A stretch of 64,000 nt of DNA from Planctomycetota bacterium (GCA_029550925.1 JAKPGL010000007.1:1-64000), one strand, 5' to 3'; counted from the first letter of the stretch, positions 35,144 through 44,202 are shown. Program-made: numbers and translations. The notes: generated from the sequence alone by a model not told the origin.

Positions 35144-36244
35144 TTAGAAATCCTTGACCATGCCGCCGTCGTCTCGGTTGGCCAAGTTGAACAGTGTTTG
35201 CAGGTCGATGCTTTCGTTCACAAATCGCACGGAGCCGTCGCCCAAAAGCACATGGGCGCCTCCGGGATGAGCCGACTGGATCGGCCGATTGCAGCCGTAG
35301 TAGGGGCTGCCAACGCCCACCGATTCCCATGTTCGATGGTTGATCGGATACCGCACACAGGTGGTGTTGAACCATCGGTTATCCGGGTGGGCCTCCGGCG
35401 TAGCACCCATGGTGAACGAATGGCCAAAATCGCTCCGGCAATAGACTTTTTCTCCCGCCGACGTGTAGCACCAGCCGGACTGTTCGCCCACCATCATCGT
35501 ATTGGACGACCCGTCGGTCATGTCCCGGAAACTCAGCCACTGGTTGCCGATCAGCACCCCGCCGGCGCAGATAATACCTGTGGAGTAGTGGGGATAGGTT
35601 TCGCCGTCCCGATTGATGGCCGTTGGATGGAGCTGGCCCGTGGCCACGTTCAAATACGCCCCGCCGGCAATGGCCGTATAATCCGGCGCCATGGCCCCAG
35701 CAGAACCAGGCACAATGCTACCGGTCATCACAAACCGGGTTACCGGCGACGAGGGGCAAGCTAAATACGGGATCGACACCCCGGCCACCAATTTGCCGTT
35801 GTATATGTTGTAGGTTACCGAAGACGTCTGATAGATTAGCCCCGTGTGGCCGCCGTAGTCCTTGCCGCTAAAGTCGAACTTTTCATAGAGGGCGTTTTGC
35901 TCGGCAAAGGGCAACAGGGCCACATGCCAGGCATGGCCCCAAACCCATACGTTGTCCCTCCGGGGAGACATGCTGCCGGCAGGAAACCGGTTATGGGCGC
36001 TATTATAATTGTGCAGGGCTAGGCCGATCTGCTTGAGGTTATTGGAGCACTGTGCCCGCCGGGCCGCCTCCCGGGCCGCCTGCACCGCCGGCAGCAGCAG
36101 CGCAATTAAAATGCCGATAATCGCAATCACCACCAAGAGTTCCACTAGCGTGAAGGCATATCGCCCCGGCTGGAAAGCGAAACGCATTTGGCTCTTCGGC
36201 CAGCCCCACTCGAAGCACCCTCTACCGATCCTACCTCCCTTCAT
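35144..36244 (-). CDS. DUF1559 protein with type IV pilin-like N-terminus
   Basis: 366 residues from the ATG at 36244, which has AAAGGAG 6 bases upstream; an ATG eight codons earlier lacks one. A prepilin-type motif AFTLVELLVVIAIIGILIALLLP (FTLVE at 31-35) is followed by the DUF1559 hallmark AAREAARRAQCSNNLKQIGLALHNY. The residue before the phenylalanine is Ala, not the usual Gly. The C-terminus has an HPGGAHVLLGDGSVRF block, the H-x9-DG motif of the family. It is probably a surface or secretion-related pseudopilin-like protein, very abundant in planctomycetes. It is transcribed with the lipoprotein at 34693. Confidence 0.95.
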   Translation of the reverse strand: MKGGRIGRGCFEWGWPKSQMRFAFQPGRYAFTLVELLVVIAIIGILIALLLPAVQAAREAARRAQCSNNLKQIGLALHNYNSAHNRFPAGSMSPRRDNVWVWGHAWHVALLPFAEQNALYEKFDFSGKDYGGHTGLIYQTSSVTYNIYNGKLVAGVSIPYLACPSSPVTRFVMTGSIVPGSAGAMAPDYTAIAGGAYLNVATGQLHPTAINRDGETYPHYSTGIICAGGVLIGNQWLSFRDMTDGSSNTMMVGEQSGWCYTSAGEKVYCRSDFGHSFTMGATPEAHPDNRWFNTTCVRYPINHRTWESVGVGSPYYGCNRPIQSAHPGGAHVLLGDGSVRFVNESIDLQTLFNLANRDDGGMVKDF

Positions 36245-36823
36245 ACCCGACTCCTTTGGAAAAGCCAAGAAAAGAAAAAGATAGGGAAGAGCGAAAAGGC
36301 CCCACCCATGTACTCGAAAAAAAACCTTGTATTTTATTTTCTCCTATTGTTGCCTGTGTTGTCGAGGGGGCGTCAAAATTCCTTCCTCTTGGTACAAGCC
36401 TCTTGGTACGAGGCATTGCCGCCGGAACCTGGGCTATCAGCCTGGGGTCGTGCCCAACGGCCCGGCTACTCGCCGACTAACAGTCAACGTTACGTACCTT
36501 AGGCTGTCTAGCCTGAGGGACACATAATTTAGCCTGTCCAGGCTGAGGGACCCGTAACTTAGGCTGAGCCAATTCGCCCGCTAAACAGCGGGCGTTACGG
36601 CGACAGGTACCTTAGGCTGTCTAGTCTGAGTAATCGCCGACTAACAGTCGGCGTTACGTACCTTAGGCTGTCTAGCCTGAGGGACACATAATTTAGCCTG
36701 TCCAGGCTGAGCCTGCGGCCGCCTAAACAGGCGGCGCTACAGGACGCCGGCTAACAGCCGACGTTACACTCGCCGGCTAACAAGCGGGCGTTACGGCACT
36801 GGCTGGACAGACGACGTTCCAAT
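36245..36823. other. Intergenic region dominated by palindrome array
   Basis: 579 bp between the PEP-CTERM gene and the DUF1559 gene, both minus strand. Bases 36471-36840 are a palindrome array (listed separately). The DUF1559 promoter should lie nearer 36250-36430. Confidence 0.5.
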
Positions 36824-36840
36824 CTAACAGCCGGCGTTCC
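36471..36840. repeat. Array of short palindromes with a 77-bp direct duplication
   Basis: Units such as CTTAGGCTGTCTAGCCTGAG, TTTAGCCTGTCCAGGCTGAG and GCCGACTAACAGTCGGCGTT repeat along 370 bp. The stretches 36471-36547 and 36635-36711 are 77-bp direct repeats with only two differences. The last units reach into the 3' end of the PEP-CTERM gene. Unit lengths and sequences vary, so it is not a CRISPR array. Confidence 0.75.
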
Positions 36841-38902
36841 GTTTCCGGCGGCGGAAGCCCCAGCTTGCCAAGGCAAGGCCGCCCAGGGCCAAAAGCAGCC
36901 CGCTCGTAGGCTCCGGAATCGACGCCGTGTAGATCATTAGGTTGTCAAACGCATGGCCTATGCTGGCATTTTGACTCACCCCCAACCCCAAGAGAGTAAT
37001 ATAGTTATCCTGGAATCCATTGGTTCTGGTATAACTCCAAAACGGCGAGACGCTGCCGTCGGCATAGGCCCGAATAGTGGCTGGGCTACCGTTGAATTCC
37101 AACATATCCATCTCAATTCGGATGGTATGGAATCCCTCCGCCTCAGTAAATGCTGGCCCAAAGCCTACGGATGTCCCGCCATCCCATGCGGCAAAATAAC
37201 CATTATTCCAGAATATCATTCCAATCCCTCCCGGGTTGAGGACCCATTGGAGCGGCTCACTATCGCCGAACCGGATACCAACCCAGTCATCCTCTCCGCT
37301 ACCGCCGATGTAGGGATCTACATCAAACTCAATGACCATCTGGTCGATCCGAATGCCGCGGAGATTGAAGTTCTGGTTGGGAGACACCATGGTAAGGTTA
37401 TAGCCCAATCCACCGATCAGGACCAAAGCATCCGGGACCGCAGAATAATTCGTCCCCGCGATCGTGCCTCCGGCAAAATCCACCTGGCTGAAACTATCGT
37501 AAGTTCCGCCGGGGGCGGTGGCGGCCTGTTCTATATAAGGCGTGCCGGCATAGTAACCGGCCTGGCGGAAGGCCAAATTAGTGTTGATATTCAAGCTGCC
37601 CGCCGGGATATGGGGGGTGCTGGGGTTATTGCGCAGATCGAAGCTATCCTGGAATACCAGATAGCCGATCTGCCGGACCGAAACCTTATCCACCAGCAAG
37701 GTGTTATCGCCCTGGATGCCGGTATTACTGATTTCCAGCAGGGCAGTCTCCCCAGCGGCGGTAAACGGTCGGCTCACGACGCGCCGGAACTGCGGCGTAC
37801 GGATCAGTTCGGTCATGGGCACCACCGTCTGGCCGCCCAGACGGACCGACGGCCCAGCCACCGCATAACCGGCATGATTGGCCCCGCGTTCATCCTGGTA
37901 GTATTCCACGATGTAGGTTTTGCCCGGCGTCAGACCATAAACGGTCTGGGACATCGTGCCGGTACCCCCCACCCCACACTGGATGAATCCAGCATGGGTG
38001 CCATCAGGCGGGGTCAGGCCGTTGAGGAACGGGGCGTTGTCGTCGCCCGTCGGATTGACGCCACCGCCGCCAATCCAACCAGGAATGTCCCCATAGCCCG
38101 GATAATTGGGCGGATACGGCGGGTCTTCAAAGCTCGGGTTGAGCACCGTAATTCCCACGTTGAATGGGGATAAGGTGCCGTTGTACAGTCCCAGAACCTG
38201 GGCGCTATTGAGCGGCTGGTTGAAGATCATGACCTCGTCCATGACGCCATTAAGATACCCGTAGGTGCCGCCGCCGACCTGAATTGGGCTGTAGGGTGTT
38301 TTGGGAGATTTTAGTCCGGTATGGACCCGCTGGCCGTTTAAGTAGATGGCCGGCTGCTTCTCGCCGTCATAAACGACCATCACATGGACCCAGTCGGAGC
38401 CGACCGTGCCATTATACACGGCCAAAGGAGGCATGTAGCTGTCGGCATGTTCATAGACGGAAATGCCGTTGGTGCCGATGGAAAGGCCAGCACCGGCCGG
38501 ATTGCCACCCCCGCCCATGTAGCTTGCCCCGAAGGCGTATTTTTGGCCGCTGGTACCGGCCGTGCCATAGTCGCGCTGCGTATCAATCTCGTGAGTATCC
38601 GAGGTTTTGATCCATCCGCCGAAGGCGAAACTGGTATTGGCCCGGCCAGCCGTGCCTATCTGAACATAGTCGTTGGTACCGTCAAACTGAATGGCGGAAT
38701 TGGAGTTCCCGTTGCGATCGGCCACATAACTCGCGCTGCCGTTGTAGAATGTCCCGTGGTTACCCAAGCCGGAGGAATCTTGCAGGTTGCCGTCGAACTT
38801 AAAGTAGCCGACCAGACCTGCCTCGGACGGGTGGTTGCTGACCAACCAAAAGGCGATTGCCGCCAACAGCACCACAGGACCATCTCCCCATCTCTTTCTC
38901 AT
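36824..38902 (-). CDS. LamG-domain exported protein with PEP-CTERM anchor
   Basis: 692 residues from the ATG at 38902, with AAAGGG about 6 bases upstream. The frame is open to 39574, but that extension has no signal peptide and no site. A signal peptide (VVLLAAIAFWLVSNHPSEA) is followed by a LamG/concanavalin A-like domain at about 30-210 (LVGYFKFDGNLQDSSG, FAFGGWIKTSD). Beta-rich jelly-roll-like regions follow. The C-terminus has PEPTSGLLLALGGLALASWGFRRRKR, a textbook PEP-CTERM sorting signal. It is probably sorted to the outer surface by an exosortase, which is not in this window. Confidence 0.88.
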   Translation of the reverse strand: MRKRWGDGPVVLLAAIAFWLVSNHPSEAGLVGYFKFDGNLQDSSGLGNHGTFYNGSASYVADRNGNSNSAIQFDGTNDYVQIGTAGRANTSFAFGGWIKTSDTHEIDTQRDYGTAGTSGQKYAFGASYMGGGGNPAGAGLSIGTNGISVYEHADSYMPPLAVYNGTVGSDWVHVMVVYDGEKQPAIYLNGQRVHTGLKSPKTPYSPIQVGGGTYGYLNGVMDEVMIFNQPLNSAQVLGLYNGTLSPFNVGITVLNPSFEDPPYPPNYPGYGDIPGWIGGGGVNPTGDDNAPFLNGLTPPDGTHAGFIQCGVGGTGTMSQTVYGLTPGKTYIVEYYQDERGANHAGYAVAGPSVRLGGQTVVPMTELIRTPQFRRVVSRPFTAAGETALLEISNTGIQGDNTLLVDKVSVRQIGYLVFQDSFDLRNNPSTPHIPAGSLNINTNLAFRQAGYYAGTPYIEQAATAPGGTYDSFSQVDFAGGTIAGTNYSAVPDALVLIGGLGYNLTMVSPNQNFNLRGIRIDQMVIEFDVDPYIGGSGEDDWVGIRFGDSEPLQWVLNPGGIGMIFWNNGYFAAWDGGTSVGFGPAFTEAEGFHTIRIEMDMLEFNGSPATIRAYADGSVSPFWSYTRTNGFQDNYITLLGLGVSQNASIGHAFDNLMIYTASIPEPTSGLLLALGGLALASWGFRRRKRNAGC

Positions 38903-39329
38903 GGTTTGCCCTTTCTGTAGGAAAAGACCAGAAGAAAAGACCCCGGAACACTCCCATCGGGTTACCCACGACGTCGGCAAGATATACAAAAGAGAAGTAC
39001 GAGCACGAATAACGTCCCCCGTACTGAAAGACGTTTTCCCCCAAAAAACCTTCCCCAAAAAGATCCCACGGAGCTGAAAAGTTTTCCAAAGGGTTAGAAT
39101 ACTTTCTTTTTTCTTTCTGTCAAGCATTTTGTAAAGAAAATTTCCCCTGTGGATCAGCGGACGGGTTGGGGGTAAAATCGGCGGAAGTATTTCCCCAGGA
39201 GGCTGTCCCCAGACATAGGGGGGATTTGTTGCCCGTGCATTGGCAGGCAAGCTACGGAGAAGTCCCCCCGGAGCTACCCTTCGACTCAAAAGCCTCCAGC
39301 CGAAAAACCTGAGAGCCGGAGAGAAAACG
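38903..39329. other. Divergent intergenic region
   Basis: 427 bp between the minus-strand PEP-CTERM gene and the plus-strand membrane-anchored protein. It includes AT-rich stretches near 39095-39145 that could hold promoters. No gene is supported. Confidence 0.35.
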
Positions 39330-39995
39330 GTGCGGAAACTGGTGCGGCGATTGTTTTGGGTGGTGGGTTTTCTGGCGGCAGGCGGGATGCTGGTGCTATT
39401 GGGTGTATGGCTGGCGGTGCGGCATGTGCCGGCCGGGTACCGGCGTCTGGCCCAGGCCGAACAGGCCGAGGCCAAAAAGTCAAGCGACGAAATGGTCCGC
39501 CGTATGTTGGCCCTACGTAACGACTTAGCGAAGCCGGGCCGATGGCAAGCCTGTTTCTCCCAAGAGCATCTCAACGGCTGGTTTGCCGTGGATATGCTTC
39601 AGAACCATCCCGGCGCCTTGCCGACAGGCTGGTCCGATCCACGGGTGCAGATTGGGCCGGACGGAATCATCGGCTATTGCCGATGGCAGAGGGGGATGGT
39701 CGATTGCGTGGTTTCGATCCACGGCGAAGTCTCTTTGGTCGAGCCAAATGTGTTGGCAGTGCGGATTCGGCGGGTGCGGGCCGGGGCGTTGCCTCTGCCG
39801 CTCAAAGAGGTGATCGACCGAATGACCCAACTAGCGGCCCAGCATCAAATTCGCTTAGAATGGCGTCAGACGGGCGGCGATCCGGTGGCTCTGATCCGCC
39901 TGGATTTCCGGCATCCAGAAACCCGTCGCCAAGTGCAGGTGGAATCCCTCGGAGTGCAAGAGGGCGTCCTCTGCGTGTCTGGCGCCACCAAATAA
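39330..39995 (+). CDS. Single-TM membrane-anchored protein of unknown function
   Basis: 221 residues from a GTG at 39330 that has GGAG about 8 bases upstream; the frame is open from an ATG at 39240 without a site. One transmembrane helix at about 7-28 (LFWVVGFLAAGGMLVLLGVWL) is followed by a soluble domain, so it is probably anchored with the rest outside. I do not recognise the family. Its surface part has a helical start (AQAEQAEAKKSSDEMVRRML), then alternating strands. It lies 136 bp upstream of the MoaD-like gene, on the same strand. Confidence 0.7.
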   Translation: MRKLVRRLFWVVGFLAAGGMLVLLGVWLAVRHVPAGYRRLAQAEQAEAKKSSDEMVRRMLALRNDLAKPGRWQACFSQEHLNGWFAVDMLQNHPGALPTGWSDPRVQIGPDGIIGYCRWQRGMVDCVVSIHGEVSLVEPNVLAVRIRRVRAGALPLPLKEVIDRMTQLAAQHQIRLEWRQTGGDPVALIRLDFRHPETRRQVQVESLGVQEGVLCVSGATK

Positions 39996-40131
39996 GGAGG
40001 CACGGCGTCTCGTCCGCCAGGACGAAGGTTGGATTAGAATGCCTACCGAGCCGCGCCCGTAAGGAAGCGGTTGACCCAGCCTTGCCCATCAGGGAATGGA
40101 CGGCTCGTAGGGAGTAGGGAGTCGAGGACCG

Positions 40132-40389
40132 ATGGATGATCGGATGGAGGTGGAAGTTCGGCTTTTTGCCCAGGTTCGAGAGATCGTGGGCGGGGATCGG
40201 GTTCGGCTGGAGGTTGGGGCGACGGCGTGTATCGGAACCCTTCGCGAAGAGATGATCCGTAAAATTCCCGTGCTTGCGGCGTGGAAGCATCTGCTCCTGT
40301 TTGCCGTCAACGAAGAATACGCCGACGATTCCACCCCGATCGAGCCGGGCGCCGCGATTGCCTGTTTTCCGCCCGTAGGGGGCGGGTGA
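40132..40389 (+). CDS. moaD: MoaD/ThiS-family sulfur carrier protein
   Basis: 85 residues, the size of molybdopterin synthase small subunits. The beta-grasp pattern (VEVRLFAQVREIVGG, then LLFAVNEEYAD and the end FPPVGGG) ends in the GG required for thiocarboxylation. The E-Y-A-D-D and PPVGGG features suit MoaD better than ThiS. It would carry sulfur to molybdopterin precursor with MoaE, whose gene is not here. GAGG lies 4 bases before the ATG. It is followed 41 bp later by an MqnD-like gene on the same strand. Confidence 0.85.
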   Translation: MDDRMEVEVRLFAQVREIVGGDRVRLEVGATACIGTLREEMIRKIPVLAAWKHLLLFAVNEEYADDSTPIEPGAAIACFPPVGGG

Positions 40390-40430
40390 AAGGTTTTCGT
40401 GGAACCGTTCCCTGAGGAGCGTCTGGAGAA

Positions 40431-41321
40431 TTGCCAGTGGAAATGAATGGTACGATGAATGAGGGCGTCCAGAAACTGGTCCGTGTGGGCCATAGCCCGG
40501 ACGCCGACGATGCGTTTATGTTTTATGCGTTGGCTAAAGGCTGCATCGAAACCCAAGGGTATCAATTCCAGCATCAATTGGCCGACATCGAAACGCTGAA
40601 CCGCTGGGCCTTGGAGGGTCGATTGGAACTGACCGCCCTGAGCGTCCATGCCTACGCCTATGCGGCGGATCGGTACGCTCTTTGCCCCTGCGGGGCCAGC
40701 GTGGGCGATGGCTACGGGCCGATCGTGGTCGCCCCAAAAACCGCAGATTTAGAAACCCTTCGGACAGCCACCATTGCCGTGCCAGGCCTGATGACCACCG
40801 CCTATTTGGCCCTGCGTCTGTGCCTAGGCGGGCGGTTTCAGCCGGTGGTGGTTCCGTTTGACAAGATCATCCAAGCGGTTCAGGAAGGTTCCTATGGCGG
40901 GCAAGCCGTTCAGGCCGGGCTGCTGATCCATGAAGGCCAACTTACCTATGCCCAGGAAAAGTTGTCCTTGGTAGTCGATCTAGGCGTATGGTGGCAGAAC
41001 CAGACCGGCTTGCCGCTGCCGTTGGGCGTCAATGGCGTCCGAAAAGACCTGGGACAGCAAACGATGGCAGAAATTACCCAGGTGTTTCAGGAAAGCATTC
41101 GGTACGGCCTAGAGCATCGGGAAGAGGCGTTGGAATATGCGTTGGGGTTTTCCCGTGGCTTGGCCCGTTCCCAGGCCGACCAGTTTGTCGGCATGTACGT
41201 CAACCATTGGACCCTGGACCTAGGCCAGCGCGGACGAGAGGCGATCGAGGAATTACTTACCCGGGGGTTTAAGGCTGGGTTGATTCCCGCTTCGGTCCGG
41301 CCAGAATTCGCACCCCTCTAA
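40431..41321 (+). CDS. MqnD-like protein (futalosine menaquinone pathway family)
   Basis: 296 residues from a TTG at 40431 preceded by GGAG; an ATG at 40443 or 40455 is also possible. The N-terminus SPDADDAFMFYAL matches the SPCPNDTF-like opening of the MqnA/MqnD family. CGASVGDGYGPIVVAP and AGLLIHEGQLTYAQE (the histidine in IHE being the presumed catalytic one of MqnD) are further hallmarks. MqnD makes 1,4-dihydroxy-6-naphthoate for menaquinone. The usual SPCPN residues are partly replaced (SPDAD), so it may be a related solute-binding-type enzyme. No other mqn gene is adjacent. Confidence 0.72.
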   Translation: MPVEMNGTMNEGVQKLVRVGHSPDADDAFMFYALAKGCIETQGYQFQHQLADIETLNRWALEGRLELTALSVHAYAYAADRYALCPCGASVGDGYGPIVVAPKTADLETLRTATIAVPGLMTTAYLALRLCLGGRFQPVVVPFDKIIQAVQEGSYGGQAVQAGLLIHEGQLTYAQEKLSLVVDLGVWWQNQTGLPLPLGVNGVRKDLGQQTMAEITQVFQESIRYGLEHREEALEYALGFSRGLARSQADQFVGMYVNHWTLDLGQRGREAIEELLTRGFKAGLIPASVRPEFAPL

Positions 41322-41363
41322 GCCCGGCCCCCAGCCAGAAGGCTTCCTATTGGGAATCCATTT

Positions 41364-41531
41364 GTCATTCCCACAAAAGGTCCCAATCTATGCTTCTTGC
41401 AGCCTCTACTTGGGAGGAATAACAACGTAGCCTCCTCATAGGACCCTAGATTCCTGCTAGAGCGGCAGTAACAATCGTGGGTAAATTTCGCCCTAAAAAT
41501 AAGTCTTCTTTGCATTCGGCTAAAATGTTAC
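41364..41531. mobile_element. 5'-truncated copy of the MITE-like element
   Basis: The interior (GCTTCTTGCAGCCTCTACTT, GGAGGAATAACAACGTAGCC) and the right end TGCATTCGGCTAAAATGTTA plus C (41511-41531) match the element at 9177-9370. The left terminal repeat is missing. The right end stops 6 bases short of the stop of the CheV-type gene, so it lies between convergent genes. Confidence 0.7.
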
Positions 41532-41537
41532 TGCCGA

Positions 41538-43334
41538 TCAGGAAGCCATCTCTTGTTCTAGCCGGGCGGCAGTGGCCAGGATCAGGTTCGGATCATTGCC
41601 CGGGGTGAGAAGCTGCTGGACCCACTCCAGGAACCAGTGGAGACGAGCCTGCGGCCATCTGTTTCGATCTTCGTCTCTGGCGCGAATGACCTGCCCTTCG
41701 ATCAAGTGGACCAGTCGCACCACGGGATCCACCGGCACGACCATAGCGGCCGACTTCATCGTATGAAGAGTTCGGAGAGTCTCGGTGATCACTTCGTCGC
41801 TTGGCGGTCCCGATTCCACCTGATCGAGGAGACGGCGAAGTTGCTCGGCCAAGTCGCCAAGCTCTCCGGTAAATACCTTCCAGAGTTTTGCATCGACCCC
41901 TCGGGGCGGCGGAATTTCCCCAGAGAGAACTTTGAGAACTTTCGCCCCTGAATTCTGCTCCTCCTCGCGGAGTTTTTGCTTTATCAGTTCCTGATTTTCC
42001 GAAGACGGAACGTTGGGAGAAACCACCTCCGGCGTCGTTTGGGAAATCGGCTCATTGGCTGGCGTAGATGGGGCGCAAACCGTGAGACTATTCGGTCCCG
42101 GGGCAGACGCCGTCTCAGAGGGGGATACCTGGACGGCTGTCGCCTCACAGGTCGGCTTACAGGGAGCAGTCGATTCCTGTTGGGACGCCGTGGGCGTTGT
42201 TCGGGGGCAAGAGACCGCGGTCTGCGAAACCGCCTGCCCATCGGGAAGTTGCTCCGCTGCATCGGCGAGGCCGGTTGTCAGGGAACCCGCAGACTCTTTT
42301 TTCTCCAAAGGACTTGGATCCGATTCCGCCGGCAACCCCATCTCGCGGGAAAGTTCTTTCGATAGTGCAGCCACTTGTTGCCACTGGGTGGAACGGTGTT
42401 CTTGTTTGGCCTTGGCGATCAACTCGTCGGCCAATCGGACCACTTCGCGTAACTGGGGTTTGGAGACCTGGGCGTCCGCCCCAACGGCCTGGCCCTTTTT
42501 CCGGTTGTCGGGAGTAATGATCGAGGAATACAACAGCACCGGCAGAGTGCGAAGTTGGGGATGGTCTTTAATTCGTTTGGTCAGATGGAAACCGTCCATT
42601 TGGGGCATTTCGACGTCGCAGATCAACAGGTCGGCAAACGCCTCCACCTGTTCCGATTCGGCTAACCGCTGTTCAAACCATTTCCAGGCTTCCATGCCAT
42701 TTTCAAAAAACTCAAGTTGAACGTACCCACTTTTCCGAAGCGTGGCGCCGATCGCTTCGCGAACCGTGGGCGAATCCTCGGCCAAAAGGATTTTGAGCGT
42801 TTCCCTGGGCAAACCCAGAGGGTTTTCTACCGCATCGGTGCGAAAATACTGAGAGGTAATTTCATCGAGGATCATTTCAAAATCGAGCATCACCACTAGG
42901 CGATCCTCACAACGAGCCAGCGCCGTTACCGGCGTATGGGAAAGCGCCTCTAAATTGGGCACCGCCAAAATGTTCTGCCAACTAAGCCGATGGATTCGCT
43001 CCACTTCATCGACCAAAAATGCAGTTTGCTGCTGGTTGAGGTCCGTCAAGATCATCGTCGATTCGGATCGCTCCCCGACGGCCTCGATTCCCAGATAGTC
43101 TAACAGGGAAACGCAGGGAATCACTTGGTCGCGGAGTTTGAATACTCCCCGGATCGAAGGATGCGCCTTGGGCAAATGGGTAATCGATGTCGTGGGCAAT
43201 ACTTCACGCACCTTGGCCACATTGATCCCGAAGCAATACCCCCCTACATGAAACACGAGGACCTCCAACTCATTGGTCCCGCTTTCCAAAAGGATTTCTT
43301 TTTCCAAAAGAATGTTTGCCAAGGTACTACTCAT
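41538..43334 (-). CDS. CheV-type protein: CheW, receiver and HPt domains in one chain
   Basis: 598 residues. Residues about 20-165 are a CheW coupling domain (LVFHVGGYCFGINVAKVREV). Residues 180-305 are a receiver domain with acidic pair ED at 186-187, phospho-acceptor aspartate 240 (ICDVEMPQMDG) and lysine 292. A Pro/Ser/Thr-rich linker (about 335-450) follows. Residues about 480-598 form an HPt domain with the histidine at 524 in RTLHTMKSAA. CheV normally lacks an HPt, so this fusion could relay phosphate from a histidine kinase. No other chemotaxis gene is in view. The domain calls are firm. Confidence 0.88.
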   Translation of the reverse strand: MSSTLANILLEKEILLESGTNELEVLVFHVGGYCFGINVAKVREVLPTTSITHLPKAHPSIRGVFKLRDQVIPCVSLLDYLGIEAVGERSESTMILTDLNQQQTAFLVDEVERIHRLSWQNILAVPNLEALSHTPVTALARCEDRLVVMLDFEMILDEITSQYFRTDAVENPLGLPRETLKILLAEDSPTVREAIGATLRKSGYVQLEFFENGMEAWKWFEQRLAESEQVEAFADLLICDVEMPQMDGFHLTKRIKDHPQLRTLPVLLYSSIITPDNRKKGQAVGADAQVSKPQLREVVRLADELIAKAKQEHRSTQWQQVAALSKELSREMGLPAESDPSPLEKKESAGSLTTGLADAAEQLPDGQAVSQTAVSCPRTTPTASQQESTAPCKPTCEATAVQVSPSETASAPGPNSLTVCAPSTPANEPISQTTPEVVSPNVPSSENQELIKQKLREEEQNSGAKVLKVLSGEIPPPRGVDAKLWKVFTGELGDLAEQLRRLLDQVESGPPSDEVITETLRTLHTMKSAAMVVPVDPVVRLVHLIEGQVIRARDEDRNRWPQARLHWFLEWVQQLLTPGNDPNLILATAARLEQEMAS

Positions 43335-43737
43335 AGGTTGGGATTCCTTACTATGAGAGAGGTTTTGGATAGGGGAAACACCTCTTGAAGCCAGTCTAAG
43401 ATGTTAATTTGCACCCCCAATAAGAAGTAATTTATGTCCCGCAAAGATTCTCCAAGTTCTCTATTTTCATATCGAAACTCTTTGAGGATTCGTTCAAAGC
43501 TTCTTCCCAATCCCCCACAACCGGGAAGAACTGAGCAATCGGAAGGGAAGAGACCCTCAGAATATACCTCCAAAGAGGTACAAAATCACCTTCCTGTGGC
43601 GGTATCGTATCCTAGAGATCATTTCCCAGCAACGTTAGGGGTAGATAAGTTCCCCGTAGATTGAACGCGAGTGCCGAGCCGACCCTGCCGGCCGGTGTGG
43701 GAGGAGCCGAAGATAAATCCCCAAAGCGTCGGTTGTT
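43335..43737. other. Intergenic region, possible small ORF only
   Basis: 403 bp between the CheV-type gene start and the XRE-type gene end, both minus strand. It is AT-rich. A TTG-started reading frame of 80 codons (43331-43573) ends in an ATGA overlap with the CheV-type start, but has no recognisable domain. Confidence 0.35.
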
Positions 43738-44202
43738 TTAAGAAGAAGCAGGAGGTTTTCCGTTGGCCAAGAGCGCCAATCGAGCACGGGCTTCCCGGCG
43801 GCCGATCTTTCGCAGAGCGGCCAAAGCTTCCAACAGCGCCGCCCGAGGCCGACTCTTTCCCTTCTCCCAGTGATACACCGTCAGCCGAGACACGCCTAAG
43901 AGCTTTCCATATTCTTCCGCCGAAAGCCCCAAGCGAGCCCGCTGAGATCGAACCCAACGGGGAGAAAAACGGAACTTCGGTTGAGTTTCTGTCAGGGGAA
44001 ACTGCTTTTCCGCCCCTCCTTCACGCTGCAAGTCCTCGAACAGGGCCAGCCGTTTTTCTGCAATTTGAAGCTGGCGTTTCAATTGGCCGATCTCCCTGCG
44101 GTATTGGGCCAAGGCCCGCCTCGCCTTTTTACTTTCCGCTCGCACTTCCCGCCGAGCAATCCGACGAATCGTTTCTCTGAGCGTCGTTGCAAGGTTTGCC
44201 AT
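43738..44202 (-). CDS. XRE-type HTH protein with basic coiled-coil N-terminus
   Basis: 154 residues. Residues about 1-65 are a basic helical/coiled-coil region (ETIRRIARREVRAESKKARRAL). Residues about 85-130 form an XRE-type helix-turn-helix (RARLGLSAEEYGKLLGVSRLTVYHWEKGKSRP). GGAGGAG precedes the ATG by about 9 bases. It probably binds DNA as a dimer through the N-terminal helix. Target genes are unknown. Having the HTH at the C-terminal side after a coiled coil is unusual for XRE repressors. Confidence 0.82.
   Translation of the reverse strand: MANLATTLRETIRRIARREVRAESKKARRALAQYRREIGQLKRQLQIAEKRLALFEDLQREGGAEKQFPLTETQPKFRFSPRWVRSQRARLGLSAEEYGKLLGVSRLTVYHWEKGKSRPRAALLEALAALRKIGRREARARLALLANGKPPASS

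Noticed and set aside
36471-36840. CRISPR array
   Set aside because: Units are palindromes of several kinds with no constant repeat and spacer length, and no cas genes are nearby.
36824-39574. Full 916-codon form of the PEP-CTERM gene
   Set aside because: The extra 224 N-terminal residues have no signal peptide or ribosome-binding site, whereas the ATG at 38902 has both.
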